A stretch of DNA of 64,000 nucleotides, from contig JADDOH010010145.1 in the NCBI GenBank assembly GCA_016648135.1, forward strand, positions 46,402 through 110,401, given 5' to 3'. This DNA comes from Agrypnia vestita. Its lineage: Eukaryota; Arthropoda; Insecta; Trichoptera; Phryganeidae. Shown one piece after another: positions 1 to 13,541 of this stretch. The notes below the pieces were generated by a model. That model was not told where the DNA came from and made no database searches. It worked only from the letters and a program-made list of their open reading frames with translations. A program made the translations under genes and the position numbers. How positions within the stretch are numbered: position 1 is the stretch's first letter; each line of letters begins with the position of its first letter.

Positions 1-418
1 ACCGAGAAATGATTGCCCCTACTGAACGAGACGAAGTCCGTACCAAGTTTTAATTCAAAGGCAAAAGTTTTCCATATTTTCCCCGATATTTTAACCAGAA
101 AAAATGCTGACAGCGGAGCGTAAAGTCCTCGGAAAAATTATGTTGCCTACTTTTGAATAATAATCTAGCTACTTTTTAAACGAACTTTTAGAATTAATAA
201 TGTCTTTCTTAATCATACAAATATATTTTGACAATAGCAAATAACATTCTTTACCCGTAATCAATGAACCACAGACATAAATAAATAAATAAAATTATAT
301 AATGATAAATGTCGAAATGATTGGTGAAATAGTGACACAATTATATATTTAAAATATGTTGAGTAGTTTCAAATTCCTTTTTTCAAGAACATAAATGTGG
401 ATGTGCAGACATTACACA
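1..418. other. Gene-free AT-rich sequence
   Basis: No open frame with coding character, RNA gene or repeat structure could be supported here. Confidence 0.6.
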
Positions 419-565
419 TACAATTTCCAAAAAATGTGTAGATGTGGTAGTCTAGAATGGGTGAAATCGGTAAAAGTTACATTGTGTAAAGTGATCACTT
501 AATCTAAACTTACAATAGATCGTAAACCCTATAAACACCGAAAAATAGACTTCCATACCTACTCC
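419..565 (-). repeat. Family A element copy
   Basis: Minus-orientation copy of the interspersed element seen best at 28571-28990. It retains ACATTGTGTAAAGTGATCAC, a region equivalent to 'GTCGTAAGCCC', and CTTCCATACCTACT. It is diverged and short. Confidence 0.75.
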
Positions 566-991
566 AAAATTATATGTTTAAATTTATTTATTTATTACAT
601 TGAAGCAGACACTTTGTATTCGGTAGACCTTAAATATTGAAACCGAATTTGTTTTTACAAGCTATTTTACGTAACTGAATAAAACCAAAAGTTTAAGTAT
701 TTAAATATACAAGCTTCGAAATTTTCACACTTCTCAAACATGTTAGAAACTCCATAAAAGAGTAAAATATAGTATAGTATACCTTTTTCGAGATGTAATC
801 CTATAAACGAACACCAAAATATTATTAGTTGGCTATATTGAAACTCACTCTACAACATATTTAGTTATAATAACATTAGGTTAGATACTAAATATTTTAA
901 ATTGTACAATTAATTTAATCTTATATGTTTTTCTGTAAGGGTCATCCGACCTGTTAATAACCTGTAAAAAAATTTTTAAATAAAATCGTAA

Positions 992-1106
992 TAAATATAT
1001 ATATATGTATATATATGTATATGTATATATATAAATATATATGTATATGTATATATATATATGTATATATATATGTATATATATATATGTATATATATAT
1101 ATATAG
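992..1106. repeat. AT microsatellite, (TA)n with TATG interruptions
   Basis: Over 100 bp of alternating TA/TATG units. A 77-codon Tyr/Ile-rich open frame on the minus strand is only this microsatellite read as codons. Confidence 0.95.
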
Positions 1107-1189
1107 TGGTGCATAAAATTGTACGATGTTCATGATTGATACTCACTGAAAAAATGCTGAAGCGCGTTCAAGCATTTGATAAGTGGGTT

Positions 1190-1440
1190 TTTGGGTTCTA
1201 AAAATAAGCCTAAGGGGTTATTAATAACAATGCGATGATCCAGATGCAAAAGGAAAAAATATCCTTATAACAAAAGAAAAACTGAAATAACAATATTTTA
1301 CGTATAACACGAGAAATGCAGAAAGATACAAGATAAATCTAAGATAATTGTCCGAAAAGTTCACGGTGCAACTATTATGAGCTGCTACAAACTAATTATC
1401 GCTATCGCAGACCACCACAATAAATATACATGAACAACTA
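1190..1440 (+). mobile_element. Degenerate non-LTR retrotransposon C-terminal fragment
   Basis: Read in broken frames, the stretch resembles the segment at 47105-47395 (like 'MQKEK ... K-K-QYF') that precedes the tail of RTE/Jockey-type reverse transcriptases. It has several stops and frameshifts. Identification rests on similarity to the better-preserved relative within this window. Confidence 0.35.
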
Positions 1441-2869
1441 TTAATACCTTGTCCACAATTTTACATATCGAGCTTGTAAATTTTATAAAAATTATTAAAA
1501 ATTCAATCTAAATACTATGAAAAAGTATAAAGTTTTAGTAAATTATTCTCGCTTTATTACAAGAAGATATTTTTACAACATTTTGAAAAATATGTCTATT
1601 GTAAAATATACATTTTCAAGATACAGACGCTCTTAGATTTTCAACATTAAATATGAGTAGACTGTATTCAGTATTCTGCTTGTATGCCTGAATACTCTAT
1701 TTTGTATTTGCTTTAATCTTGTAAAAATCCAATATCTAAGACCGAGTACCCAAAATTATATTTGTGTTTTGAGACCTAAGCTAATACAAGGGGTTGCCCA
1801 CGCGAATTACTAGGCAGACTAAGTTCTACCAAAATAATATTCCCATGTTACATACACACCTTACATATGGCTGGTCTAAAGTAAAATTGATCCAAGTATT
1901 TTAATTTAAACTAAATAACCCATTACTAAACTTATTACCATAATTATGATAAGATCATTTTTCAACTTATGACATCCACTACCGACTCGTGATTTTAAAT
2001 TGTTACTTTTAGGACTTAGGCGTTTTTTTTTTCTGTGATGAAAATGTGACATAACTAATTTGTCACATTCGTTACCTCGGTGACTACATTAATTACTATA
2101 TTTTCTACATAAATTTAATCTACATGTATTTTAAAATAATCTTTATACCAAGAATTGCATACTCCTTACGATTTCGCCATTTCATTATTGTTTCTTGATA
2201 ATGGCTGGTATTCTCGATAATGGTAGTAAAAGAAGCGTAGAAAGACTGAGTTAATCCGTGCGACGGTAAATAAAATCTTAATCGCCAAATTGATCGCCGA
2301 ACTCCGATAGGAGATAAGAATTTCATAAGAAGAAAAATAAAATAATGGCTGGGTGCGCACAACTTGATGCGTTTTTATCGCAATCATAATATAGATTACG
2401 GACACTGGCAAATGATCAGCTCCATCCCAATGTTAAACGACCGTAAAAAAGAATAAACATGCACCCCGTCGCGCCAACTCTGGAGCTCAAGAGCATACCT
2501 AGATGAAAAGCCAGCGTACTTAGTTTCCAAATTTTCAACACGTCTAGCTCAAAAGGTTGCCCATCACTGACTAACACAGTAGGTAACTATCTACAAAATC
2601 AAAGTAAAAAATATTTCGACCCTATTCCTCTTAAAGACTTACGGTTTTGTTCTTAAACTTTTGGAACCAACCCCGCAGAATACGTTTAGAATTGGTTCCT
2701 TCATTCCATGCATGATTATCTTATTGCTTTATTTAATTTATGCATAAAAAACTAAAAAATTAATAAAGCAGACCTCTATTTGTCAGAAAAAAACTAATTA
2801 TTCCTTGCAAAAAGATTTAAAATGTGAAGTTATATCAAAATCGGCAACAACACATATTACAAACAAAAA
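1441..2869. other. Gene-free AT-rich sequence
   Basis: Overlapping 80-codon minus-strand frames at 2120-2411 have no domain character or splice context. Nothing else can be supported. Confidence 0.5.
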
Positions 2870-3367
2870 TCTATACCTGTAAAACTCAATGTCTGTCTGT
2901 TGTCTGTTCTTTATACAAATCTACACCGTTTGTCCGATCTGACCCAAATTTTACATTCTTATTTTTTAAGACCAGGCGGGTAATAAAGGTGACATTTCCC
3001 TCCTCCCCCTTTACCCCTCGCCCTGATATTTTTTACATGCAAATCTGTACCGTTTGTTCGATATGACTCAAAATTTACATTCTTATTCTTATTCTTTAGG
3101 ACCCGGCAGATAACATAAGTGACATTTCTCTCCTCCTCCTTTACCCTTCTTCCACCCCTTAATTTATTTTTAATGCAAATCTGTACTGTTTTCCCGAATT
3201 TTGCATATACATTCTTTAGGACCTGGCGGTAAACAATGGCCACATTTCCCTCCCTGGACATTTTTTTATTAGAAAGCTTTGCAAAATAATGGAACCTTTC
3301 ATTCCCCTCACAAACTTATTTTTAACTCAATCCTTAACCCGCGCAACGCCGGGTATGAACAGTTAGT
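2870..3367 (+). mobile_element. Non-autonomous Helitron
   Basis: Begins TCTATAC and an ACTCAATGTCTGTCTG motif, and ends with a GC-rich hairpin (CCCGCGCAACGCCGGG) followed by a short spacer and TTAGT, a variant of the canonical CTAGT end. It is flanked by A and A/T as expected for insertion at an AT dinucleotide without target duplication. Related in both ends to 34731-35125. Internal pyrimidine-rich blocks recur three times. It has no Rep/helicase coding capacity, so it would depend on an autonomous partner. Confidence 0.82.
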
Positions 3368-3944
3368 AATTTATATAATTTGATAATTTAAAAAAAATGG
3401 TTTGGAATAACAAGTTTCAAAAATCTCGAAAACGATCGATGCCTGTGTCCTAGCTCTATAATTCTTTTAATTTTCTTCGATGAAGCCCACGTTCAATTAC
3501 AGCCTCGTTAACAGAATGTCGCAATGTAGATTTTCGTAGAGAAACAGACGTAGTCTAATCTTGATTTTATAATTAATCTTGTCTACAGATAAATAAATTA
3601 ATTTATAATTTGAGAGATAAAACTAATTTCTTTAACATTTCATCAATGCAATTCTCTTTAATCAATAAAAAAATTAATTAAAATTGTACGGGGCAAATGT
3701 TTTTGGATGAACGTAAGTTTATAAAGTTAGTCATTCATTCAAACGCCTGTAGGCTTACAATATATTTGATTAAAGTTGTCGTTAGCCGTGCAACTGTTAT
3801 ACATTTGAGATTGATTATAAATTATAAAAATATATTAATGTTATAGAAATTTATCATACAAAAGAAGAATATTCGCGCATAATGGAACTCTGGTGCCAAC
3901 TCAAACACGTGGAAGAAATTAAAATTGGCAAAAAATTACGAAAA

Positions 3945-4030
3945 TCACAGGGACATCATTAATCGAGATATTTATAGATGTCTCACAGAGACGAAATTAT
4001 GTATATTTTTTTATGGAAAAGTAGGTATGT
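3945..4030 (+). repeat. Family A element fragment
   Basis: Holds CACAGGGACATCATTAATC and TGTCTCACAGAGACGAAATT, the left half of family A, in plus orientation. The right half with the AAGTGATCACTT palindrome is missing. Confidence 0.75.
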
Positions 4031-4199
4031 AATAGGTATGAATGTAGGTAGTAATATATATTAAGTTGAGTGAAACTTATCGACAAGTACGTCACAGAGT
4101 GTTGTGTACATGTTTGAATATAATTAATATTATAATTATGTATCAAGTATAAGTGAATAGTTTTAAAATATTTTTTGTGAAAAGCTATAAATTATTGTA

Positions 4200-4242
4200 T
4201 TGTACTCCTACATAAAGCTAAAAACTTTATGTAGGAGTACAA
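4200..4242. repeat. Perfect 18-bp hairpin
   Basis: Arms 4200-4217 and 4225-4242 are exact reverse complements around a 7-nt loop, with TACTCCTACATAAAG in the arm, followed by a run of A. No gene is adjacent, so a role as a terminator or small RNA is not supported beyond the structure. Confidence 0.85.
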
Positions 4243-5526
4243 AAAAAAACGAAATCTTAAAATCGTGGCGGGTGAGTATGATGGCGAGGGATAAAGAGCT
4301 GAAAATTTGTATGGAAGCCTAGTTTTGAAGTACCCCCTTGATCAGAAATGGGCAACCTACGACACCCTTATCACGATGTGACAAGCGAACCATTTTTGTT
4401 GATGTAAACGAAATTGGTATTTGGTTAACAAAATCTATTTGTGTATATTTTTCAAATATATTTATATTTTACATCCTTCCTTCAACCTTCAAAAATATTG
4501 AAAAGATTTACGATTTCAAATTTAAAAAAAGTATGGCTAAATCAAGTCTATGTAAATAAATTAAAAGGAGTATTAATAACGACGTTGAAATTTGAAAATA
4601 GAAAATAAATAGGTATAAACTAGTCCGCCTCAGCACAGGAACCCTTAGAGAGGAGGACTAATATCGACAACAATATTGTACATACATACTATTATATTAT
4701 ATATGTTAATTTTTTTCTGAATAATAAAAAAAAGTATATGAATAATATCATTATTTTTATAGTGCTGCTCATTACCTAATGCGGAAGTATAATGTATAAA
4801 TATATTGTTTACTATGCAATGCGCATAAACTACAAATATTTATGTATGGTGCAACGATTTAGGTAAGTGTTGAGTTAAAAAGTATGCCATTTCACTTTTC
4901 TGTTATGTGAGTGTCTTACATTTTCGGTATTAACAGATGACGCGACGTAATCGAAATAATTATTATTAATTTGAGAAAACAAACAAACTTTGTACTAACC
5001 ACAATAATTTTAAACGTTTCGATACTATTAATATGATCATTAAATCAGCATTTTGTGCATGTGCTAGTGGCTCCATGTTATAAAATGTCACATAATAATC
5101 CTTAAAGTTACAACAAAATCTAAATTTAAATTCATTTATAATAAGTCTTTGGGCAAACTATCAAATATTAGTGAAAGAAAATTTCTGACATTAAATTTAT
5201 CTAATATTTTTTATAACCACACTAATTCTGAAACAACAACCTTCAAATGATGGAATTGAAAATTACAATTACAAAACCATCATAATATTATTTTAGAACG
5301 TACCTCGGGCGCTCGTGACGTCTGTTTATAAAGTGTAATTATATTCCTTAAAACGAAAAGAAACAATTTTTTGACAGCCGACTATTTTTCAATTAATTTG
5401 AAGTAGAGAGTTACAATATCGTTGAAAAGTTTTATGCAATTACATTTCTTTCCAAAAATAAATAATTCGTAATAAAAAATTGAAGGGGATACAAAAATAC
5501 TAAAAAAAGTTCAGTCATTGATTGGT
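4243..5526. other. Gene-free AT-rich sequence
   Basis: Short open frames only, none with coding character. No repeat structure could be supported by eye. Confidence 0.5.
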
Positions 5527-6103
5527 GTTGTGGAGGTGGAGGAGGTCCTCCGGTTTTGGATAAGAATCATGTAGGGGTCACCACTCCATTTATAGAGTCG
5601 GAGATCTCTGCTGATGATGATGATGAAAAAGTCGCGGTGGTTTGACAGAATTTATTTAGAGTATGAAATGTTGATACAGTTACAATTATGACAATAAAGG
5701 TGTACAGGAAATGGGTAATAAAATCGCGAGAGCTTCCGCTCGATAGGTAGCTTCCCGAGAAGTGAAGCTTCGCTCGGGAAGCGCTTCACCGTAAGAAAGA
5801 CACGGGGCGAGTGAGTTAATCTGCTCTGGAAATTACCGTTTATGTAGTTGGTCGTGGACAAAGGACTCGCGGTGTCTTGCGTGTTGTGGCTTCGATCTGC
5901 AGCGTCCGCTGTTTGGGATTGCGATAGCTGTTCGTAGCATTTCTCTTGTTGTCCTTATATTGTCCTACTTTCGATTGTGCTCAGCGCTTTCAGTGAAAAG
6001 CGCTCGACCTCTGTATCGAGGGTAACGGCCTGCCGTACTCGATGTCAGCATCTGTGGTAACTCATTACACGGGTGTATGTGTGTATGTGTCTCGGGCCAC
6101 TAC
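5527..6103. repeat. GC-richer block with internal hairpins, possible LTR remnant
   Basis: The block begins TGTTGTGG and ends GGCCACTACA, so its ends are loosely inverted (TG...CA). It contains hairpins GCTTCCCGAG/CTCGGGAAGC (near 5750-5780) and AGCGCTTT/AAAGCGCT (near 5984-6003). Composition differs sharply from its surroundings. No target-site duplication was found, so assignment to an LTR is speculative. Confidence 0.3.
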
Positions 6104-6639
6104 AGTGTATAAAATAAAAATAATTTTATAATCCATCAAAATTTTGCATAACGTTAAAAATTTAAAAAATTTAAATTAAAAATATATATATTTTTATACA
6201 ATTACATCATTATTGTTTTCATTTCTGATAATCGCATCGCGGACGATGTGGAAGAAATTTCGGTCCGTGACGTTTCGATCGGTAGGTACTAAATACAATG
6301 AAATCGCAACACCTGGTCCATCAAGAACAGCAAAGCATAGAAGAATGTGCTATATGTCGACCACCTCCGCATGTTCATTCCCTAATGAGTATAATCTGAG
6401 GATTACAGAGTTTGCTAATGCATTAGTTCTGACATTTCCTCTGTAATAGAATAATGTACTGTGTCTTGATGACCTCGAGGTGTATATAAGTCGATCAGAC
6501 TAACAATCTGTGGGCAATCATTATTGTATAATAAATCAGAATGGACCATGAAAATCCTCAGAATTTCGTGTAATTAACTCGATTCCTTAAATTCGATAAA
6601 GTACCTACCTATGTATTATATTTTAATGGTATTATTTGA
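6104..6639. other. Gene-free sequence
   Basis: A 77-codon plus-strand open frame at 6213-6446 lacks any recognisable family or splice context. Nothing further can be supported. Confidence 0.4.
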
Positions 6640-6870
6640 GAGCCACTGGTGACACTCGCAGCTGAGAGCGAGCCACCCTTAATTATATAGGCAATGCTTA
6701 TCGTCACCGTAAATTCTGTCGCGGCAGCGAAACCTCCGGACCAGTGGCGCGCCCCGCGGCCCTTTTAATCTAGCTAAACCCATTTGGGCACATCTTCCTA
6801 CTGCCAAAATTATTTCATTATCCAAATAAGGTTTTGCGCCGGCGGCGGCGGTAATATGGAAATCGGATCG
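6640..6870. other. GC-rich island, candidate conserved non-coding or promoter element
   Basis: Includes CGCGCCCCGCGGCCC, GCCGGCGGCGGCGG and long non-repetitive AT stretches between them. It is not repeated elsewhere in the window, and no frame is convincingly coding. On the minus strand a TATATAA sequence follows the GC-rich part. Such single-copy GC islands in AT-rich insect DNA are sometimes enhancers or promoters, but that is inference only. Confidence 0.3.
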
Positions 6871-6913
6871 GAAAATGTATGATTGTGCATAGGTAACACG
6901 GTAAAATCAGACA

Positions 6914-6980
6914 TGTTGATAACGCAATGGGGAAATACTGAATATCTCACTGGCGTGCTGTTTATAACTACCAGCGCAAC
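6914..6980 (+). repeat. Dispersed repeat, copy 1 of a direct pair
   Basis: Resembles 7835-7898 in the same orientation, sharing the pattern GTTGAxAACGCAA, GAAATACTG, TCTC-CT-GCGxGC and TATA-CTA-CAGCG. The pair probably represents a short transposon family. Confidence 0.6.
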
Positions 6981-7834
6981 GTTTTTTATTAATAATAGGT
7001 TGCGCAGTACATAGTATCAGATCATTCATAATCATTTAATGAAATTAGTTTATATTTATTATATTTTTTTATTTGATCCATAAGACATATTTACATAGAC
7101 GTTGATAATACATAACTTAAAAAAAGAAAATTAAATGTTTTTCTCAACTCTCCAATTAATTAAGAGTGTCTGCAGCATGCACATACATTAAAAATTAATG
7201 CACGTAAGAAAAATTTATATAATTTTTAAAAATAGCAATCAAAATTCAACAAAAGTGGCGTTACCAGCGTCGAACAAAATATTAAATAATTATATAAAAT
7301 AATGTCATACGGCAGGTGCACATAAAAACAAGTTACGGTCAATATGCAGTAGCTGGAAGTTTCAGAATATGCTAGAAGTGGCTAATGGAAAGTGTGTATA
7401 TTATTAGTGTGCACACTTTTCTTAAATTTTTTCAAAGAAACGCTATACACATCCTCTCCATCTACGTCGCGACGGTACAGCTGGTTATATAACCTGCAAA
7501 TCCTAGTGATTGGGTGGTTTGATTTTAGGGTTGCACGAGCTTGCTCAATGCGACATTCAATTTTAAAAATATTAGTCTATATTACATTCACAATACTTGA
7601 TTATACTTTAGATTTAAAAATATATGAACAATTTTTTGTGTCTGACTTAGAAATTAAATTTGAATTTTGATTGTTTTTAAATTTTTCAATAGAATTTGAG
7701 TTATCACAAAATTAAGTGATGTCAGCTAGTCACTTTACACTTAAGCTTTGTCAGATGACCGGTGTATGTAACGACGTTAAATGAAAAACACGTTCAAAAG
7801 CAAGTGTGAGTTTATAAAAATAGACGCTTTTCAC

Positions 7835-7898
7835 GTTGAGAACGCAACAAGAAAATACTGTATGTCTCGCTAGCGCGCACTTATAGCTATCAGCGTGA
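7835..7898 (+). repeat. Dispersed repeat, copy 2 of a direct pair
   Basis: Second copy of the element at 6914-6980, about 920 bp downstream and moderately diverged. No coding sequence lies in either copy. Confidence 0.6.
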
Positions 7899-10800
7899 TA
7901 TAGACCACCCAGAAATATTATTATAAATATTTTTATTTCACAATGTTTAAAATTAAATTAACCTTTTGACAGTTAAATTCTTGTGACCAATGGCCAGTTA
8001 ATAGTGCCTAATTAGTTATATATCTAGCGATTAATTACGCGATCATTATTATGATTTTAGATTTAAAAAAATTTTCGTATTATGTAAACATGCTCTTGAA
8101 TATTAATAATAATAAAAAAAATTTGGCGCACACTAAGAAGACAGACCGTTTGGAAATCACTGGTGTGATGCGTGATGACTCATAATAATAAGAAAAATCG
8201 ACGGCCTGCCATAATCCTCTAAATGGACCATAATCATCCTCTATTGCGGTGATTAATAAAAACGTTTATCTGACATATATACAACATTAATGAACGTAAT
8301 CGAAGGCACTAAAGTGTGAGACATCGTTATTGAGTTAACCAGAAAAAAATGGTTTTGTTTGGAATACGTCCATAAAAACGGTTCGAGGCGAATAATAAAA
8401 AATCTAGCCATCACGACACAATAATTCACATATTTAAAGCTCATATTTCATAAAGTAAACGATGCAGTCGGAGTCAATGAATTAAGGATAAATTTAAAAT
8501 TTATTTAATTTATATTAGCCACCCTTTTACGTAAGCGGCAATAATTGGTGCACTCTGTCAACTTTGGGACGCCATGTCTCGAGGACCGTATATCCGATAC
8601 GGCCGCGTCTCGCAACTTGTTTTTTTATATTTTTAATATTTCAGCCTGTTCAATATTTTGCATTTTCAGGCGTTCGACAGCGAATCTGGCATATACGTCA
8701 CGAAAGCCATTCTTCTTTCATCTGACCATGTCCACACAGTCGATATCCACTTATAACATATGAGTTTAAATAGCACGGGAAGGATGACCACTTATAAAAA
8801 ATGCCAAAATGGGTGACGAAAGTGCAGGGCCGATATGGGAGCTATTGCTCAAAAAACGGTATTGGGTGTGTGGTAGGTCTCTCTTCACTGTTGTCGAGTG
8901 ACGTTGTATCTCAATACGAATCGAATTGTTTCTCGGACTAACTTTTCGAAAGAATTGTAGTGCTTTTGTAACAGTTTTATTTATCAAGTGCTTGCATTGG
9001 AAGATCTGTGAAGTGAATCGTCGAATTTATAGAATCTTGTTGTGAAACAGACCTGGAAGAGGAACTCTCTTAGTGATGATAAGCGGCTATTTCATCTTTG
9101 TTATTTTATTCCCAGAAATACAGTCCATTCGTTCCGTAGAGCCCCTCTATATCCCCAATTCCAATTTATCCTTGCACAACCCCGTGATTCTTATTCCTTG
9201 ATTCCCGGCGATTCGTGTCGGCATCACAATCTATTAGTAATTTTAAATAAATAAACCTACTTCAGTACTTATTCCCACACTAGAAATAATCTTTATTCTG
9301 AATTTCAAACAATCTTTACTCTTAATTTATTTATGTAATTTTCAGAATAAACTGTTGAAATACATGTTTAGTACTAAAAAAACAACTGCTTTAATGTTAG
9401 AAAATCAAAAAATATATTGCGGTTTTAACCCTGCGGTACTGATGCATAGTCTACGGTCTTGAGAGTAATATTATTGGTTTAACTCTGTGTAGAAGGGGGG
9501 AGCACTTTAACCGCGTAGTCATAAAATCATTTTTAGTATGCGTTGTTCGCTTACAGCTGTCTTTTATGTTTAAAATAAAGAAATTAGCCCATTGCGGATT
9601 GTAAAAAGAGAGGAATTCCCGTAATTATTATAAAATCTATTCTTATCAAATGGTTTTTTGTTAATTTTGTGGCAGATTTATCTTCAATCAAACCTTATTT
9701 GCTATTGATATTTTACTTTAATGTTTTTACTGAATAAATTTTATTATAAATAGCAGCTTGTTTTCACCAGCAATATTTTCTTTGTCTTTTTATATAATTA
9801 GGTTTTAAACTTATTAAATTGGTTTATAAATAGATTATCACTAGTCTAATAAATACACCGGTAGTAAAAAAGTTATACATTTATTTACAATAGTAAATTC
9901 TGTGAAAGTCTAAGAAGCCATCCGCCTATAGTAATATCTAGCAAGCAAGCGCCAGTACCCCAAGGTTAGCACAGCTTCAGAAGCTTGGTCAATCATTTAT
10001 ACTTAATCATATAGAGATTATTAATCAAACGTGGTTTTAAGAAGAAAAATATTGTAAGAATTTTCTTAAAATAATATCAGACGGCATCTTGCTGTTCTAA
10101 GATCATGAAATAGCGCCTAATAATTTATGCTTCAGCTAGCTGAGGAGCCAACGATACAATCAATGTGGAGAAAAAATAAAAGTGTTTTTCTAATACATCG
10201 CAAATTTTTAGCGCAGAAAAATTAACTCAATTTTTTTTTATTGCAAGATCTCAATTTTTGACAATGCTGAATTCGACAATGCTCAGTAAAATAAAATTCA
10301 ATGTGTCCCAAAGGACCTCAAAAACTTATTTGGAACAAATGGCTTTAAAAGTTATCTGTTTTTTTTTTATTATTCCCGAAAGAAAAGGTTCAATTTTTAA
10401 TCGAGCTTGAAACGAAAAAATCTCTTGAAAAAATACGGAATGAATCTGGAGCAAAAGAGATAAAAAATATTTCCAGCCTAAGTAAATAAATCACCGAGTA
10501 ATGCACAGGACAAATCTTTTCAAAACAAATGTTTGTCCTTGGTTTAATTATCAAGGTTTGTTTATGTATAAGAATTGTTTTTAAGAATAACAAATTATCC
10601 AATAAAAACGTGTATTCACTCTTGAATTATTATTAAAATATTTTCAGTATGTAAGTTTTGTAAATGGTCATTCATTATTACAAATGTTTTGGTGTATGTT
10701 TTGTAAACACAAAGGACTTGAATAAATAGCTTCATAGAAGCATGTAACATGTGGATTCATAGTTGAACATGAATTATTATTCTGGAACATAGGTTGAATT

Positions 10801-13036
10801 ATGCGCCTCAGGATCAAATAAGAATAGATATAGAAATGTTTCCATTTTCAATGCGGTATTAGAAAGGGTTGAAAATTTTTTGCTTTATAAATATATACTG
10901 AAAATATACAAGAATAAATGTACATTACTGAAAAAAAATGAAAATAAATCAGTCACATATTGAGACAAAATATAAAATCTTCGATTTTAGCCACATAATT
11001 AGATATCCAGAATAGCAAAATATCGTGAATTTTATTATTCAAGGATAAATTTCTTGCAGAACGTGTCTGAAGACTTAATGCAATGTATTAAAAAAATTAA
11101 GATTATTCCGGAGGGTCGAAAATAAAATCTCTATCGTCCGCTGAACAGACAAGCACCAGAATAAAAAGGTCGATTTTCACGTATTAATTACAACCACATC
11201 ACCAAAAATAAATCTCTTTTCATTATTAAGACATTACCGTTCAGGGACACAAAAAGAGATACGCTACATAAATATGGTTCTGAGGACAAGTGTTGGATGA
11301 ACTATAAGACTACTACAAGCGTGTCGCTACATACATTTTTCTAAACGCTGCCAAATACCCCATGGATTCAGAATTCAAAATTTCAAGACCAGATCACCTA
11401 AAAAAAGATAGATTAAAAAATATAAGATATAAGATACCCAAAGAAAATACAAGATACACAAAGCCCTCATATACAAACCAACAGTATACAGGCTGAGAGG
11501 AGAAGTATGAGAAAAGTATAAGAAGAATATATATGGCAGATACTGTCAAGTCAGACCTGTACGAGATTGTGCCCGTACGGACCATAAAAGTGATGTCAAG
11601 AGATTACATGACAATATTCTGTAAATGGTTTTGGGCTTTCGTCTCCAATGAGGTCACTGAAGGAGATGAAGAAGATGATGTGTAAGATCTCCGACATTTT
11701 AGACATTTAGTCACTTTCTGATTTTTTCGTTGGTGAAAATATGTCCAAAGCTTGCAGAGATACTAACAGAATACTGCGTACAAGATACATTAAAAACAAT
11801 ACATTATTATTTAAAACTCGGCCCACTTTCTCAGTAAGAAGAATTTTCGGCCTGCTCTAGCAACATGCATATGTATACCTAAATAAAGAATATCTAAATA
11901 AATAATTGATTTAATGAAAGAATAAATATTTTTTTAGTTGCAATTAGTATTCTTGACATGTTCAAGCATTTTATTACTCTTTATTAGTAATATGATCAAC
12001 CCAGGAGAGATTAATAAACATCGATATAGTCACATCTCAAATAGCTCCAGCCTCACACATATGGAAATAAAAAAATATATTTTTAGTTCTACCTTTTTAA
12101 TTGTTTAATTTCAAACTATAATTGTTTAATTTTAACCTTCAGCCTCTTGTTAATTTAATTAGCAGCAATCAAATTAAATAAATAAATATATCTCGGAGTT
12201 TGATGTGTTAAAGCATGGTCACGATATTCAGTCTGGCATAAAGGGAGGTTATATAAAAAGTTCTAAAGTACCAAGTCGGGCTCCTAAGGTCGCTGCAAGT
12301 AGAAATAATACTTTTGGCTCAGTACGTCCGACTTCTTTGGTATTTCTACTTGTCCGAGCGGGTAGTTTTCTCTCTCTCGTACTTGACGTTAACTGTTCAC
12401 GCCAGGACGCGCGTTTCGTTAGTTTTTCACTATTTTAATGAGTAGTTTATTTTATCTCGTAAATCCCTTTCACATGCAAAATTCCCAACTTTATGCTTTT
12501 CGTAATTCACCTTTGGAAAAAAAAGACATTTCCAGCACCCCTTACGGCATTTGGGTAAACACATCGCTTAATGGAGTTTTTGAACATTTGTGTTAAAATT
12601 TTATGTAAGAATACGTTGCCACTATTGCAGGTAGGGATGTTTCCCACATTGTAACAGGTTTTTTATCATACTAAAGATCAGCCCTTCTTTTTCGTGTATC
12701 GTCTTTTATAGAAGGCTAGCGACCAAGTTACAATGTGCTGATTCATGATTATGATTATTTATGTATAAAATCACCTGCATTTTAGACAGTGAACCACTTA
12801 CTAATGCAGCCATGACAATCTCTTTTTACTTACATCTGTGCTGCTTTCTGTCATGATTAAAATGGAAGAGATGATATTTCGCAATGGGAAGAACACAAAA
12901 TAATTTATTATTAAAAACTGATTAAAATTGTTATGTATTGACTGTTTCACCTAGTTTTAGCAAAATTGTATCGACACCTAAAGATTAACAGATGGCGTAT
13001 TAAGGTTTTGAACAACAGATATTTTATATGAATCCT
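7899..13036. other. Long gene-free stretch
   Basis: No open frame here combines coding-like composition with splice or start context. A GC-richer patch at about 8540-8990 and another at 12200-12440 look transposon-derived but match nothing I can name. The rest is AT-rich and featureless by eye. Confidence 0.4.
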
Positions 13037-13541
13037 GTTGAGATTGGATTCTCGACGATTCGCTAAAGTATCATAGCATTATTAGGAGAACGAACGTCAA
13101 GGACATACTGATTATTTCTTGCGCGGTCGCAGATTATATGCACTGCGTAGATTCTAGACTACTATTTTTGTATATTTTAATAGACTCATCAATCTAGGTG
13201 TGGTTCTATAGACACGATTGTCATCAGATTTTAAAACGTCGAAACATCAATGGAGGCGACCTTTATTAATTATCAAGTATCTGTATGGCGACCTGTTTTC
13301 GCTACTATGATTCCAGATTTAAAATACGACGCAGAAAATCCCGAAGACATCTTCAGTTCATATTGTATCAGTAACACTAATGACCCCTGGCGTAGGTGGA
13401 AGCCACACACCTCTACGCAGTGCATACAATCTGCGACCACGCAAGAAATAATCAGTACGACCTTGGCCCCGCGACGATAGGGCACTCTCATGATGACGCT
13501 ATGAGACGACTCTAGTAAAACGTCGAGAATCGAATCTCAGC
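13037..13541. mobile_element. Foldback element with ~115-130-bp inverted arms
   Basis: The left arm (13037-13150) and right arm (13413-13541) are imperfect reverse complements. Matches include TTGAGATTGGATTCTCGACG with its counterpart in the right arm, GTACTGATTATTTCTTGCG-type sequence, and GCAGATTATATGCACTGCG against its complement. The 262-bp centre shows no transposase frame. The structure fits a non-autonomous TIR/foldback DNA transposon. The 72-76-codon frames over it are by-products of the arms. Confidence 0.75.

Noticed and set aside
881..1114. 77-codon Tyr/Ile/Thr-rich minus-strand open frame
   Set aside because: It is the TA/TATG microsatellite read as codons.
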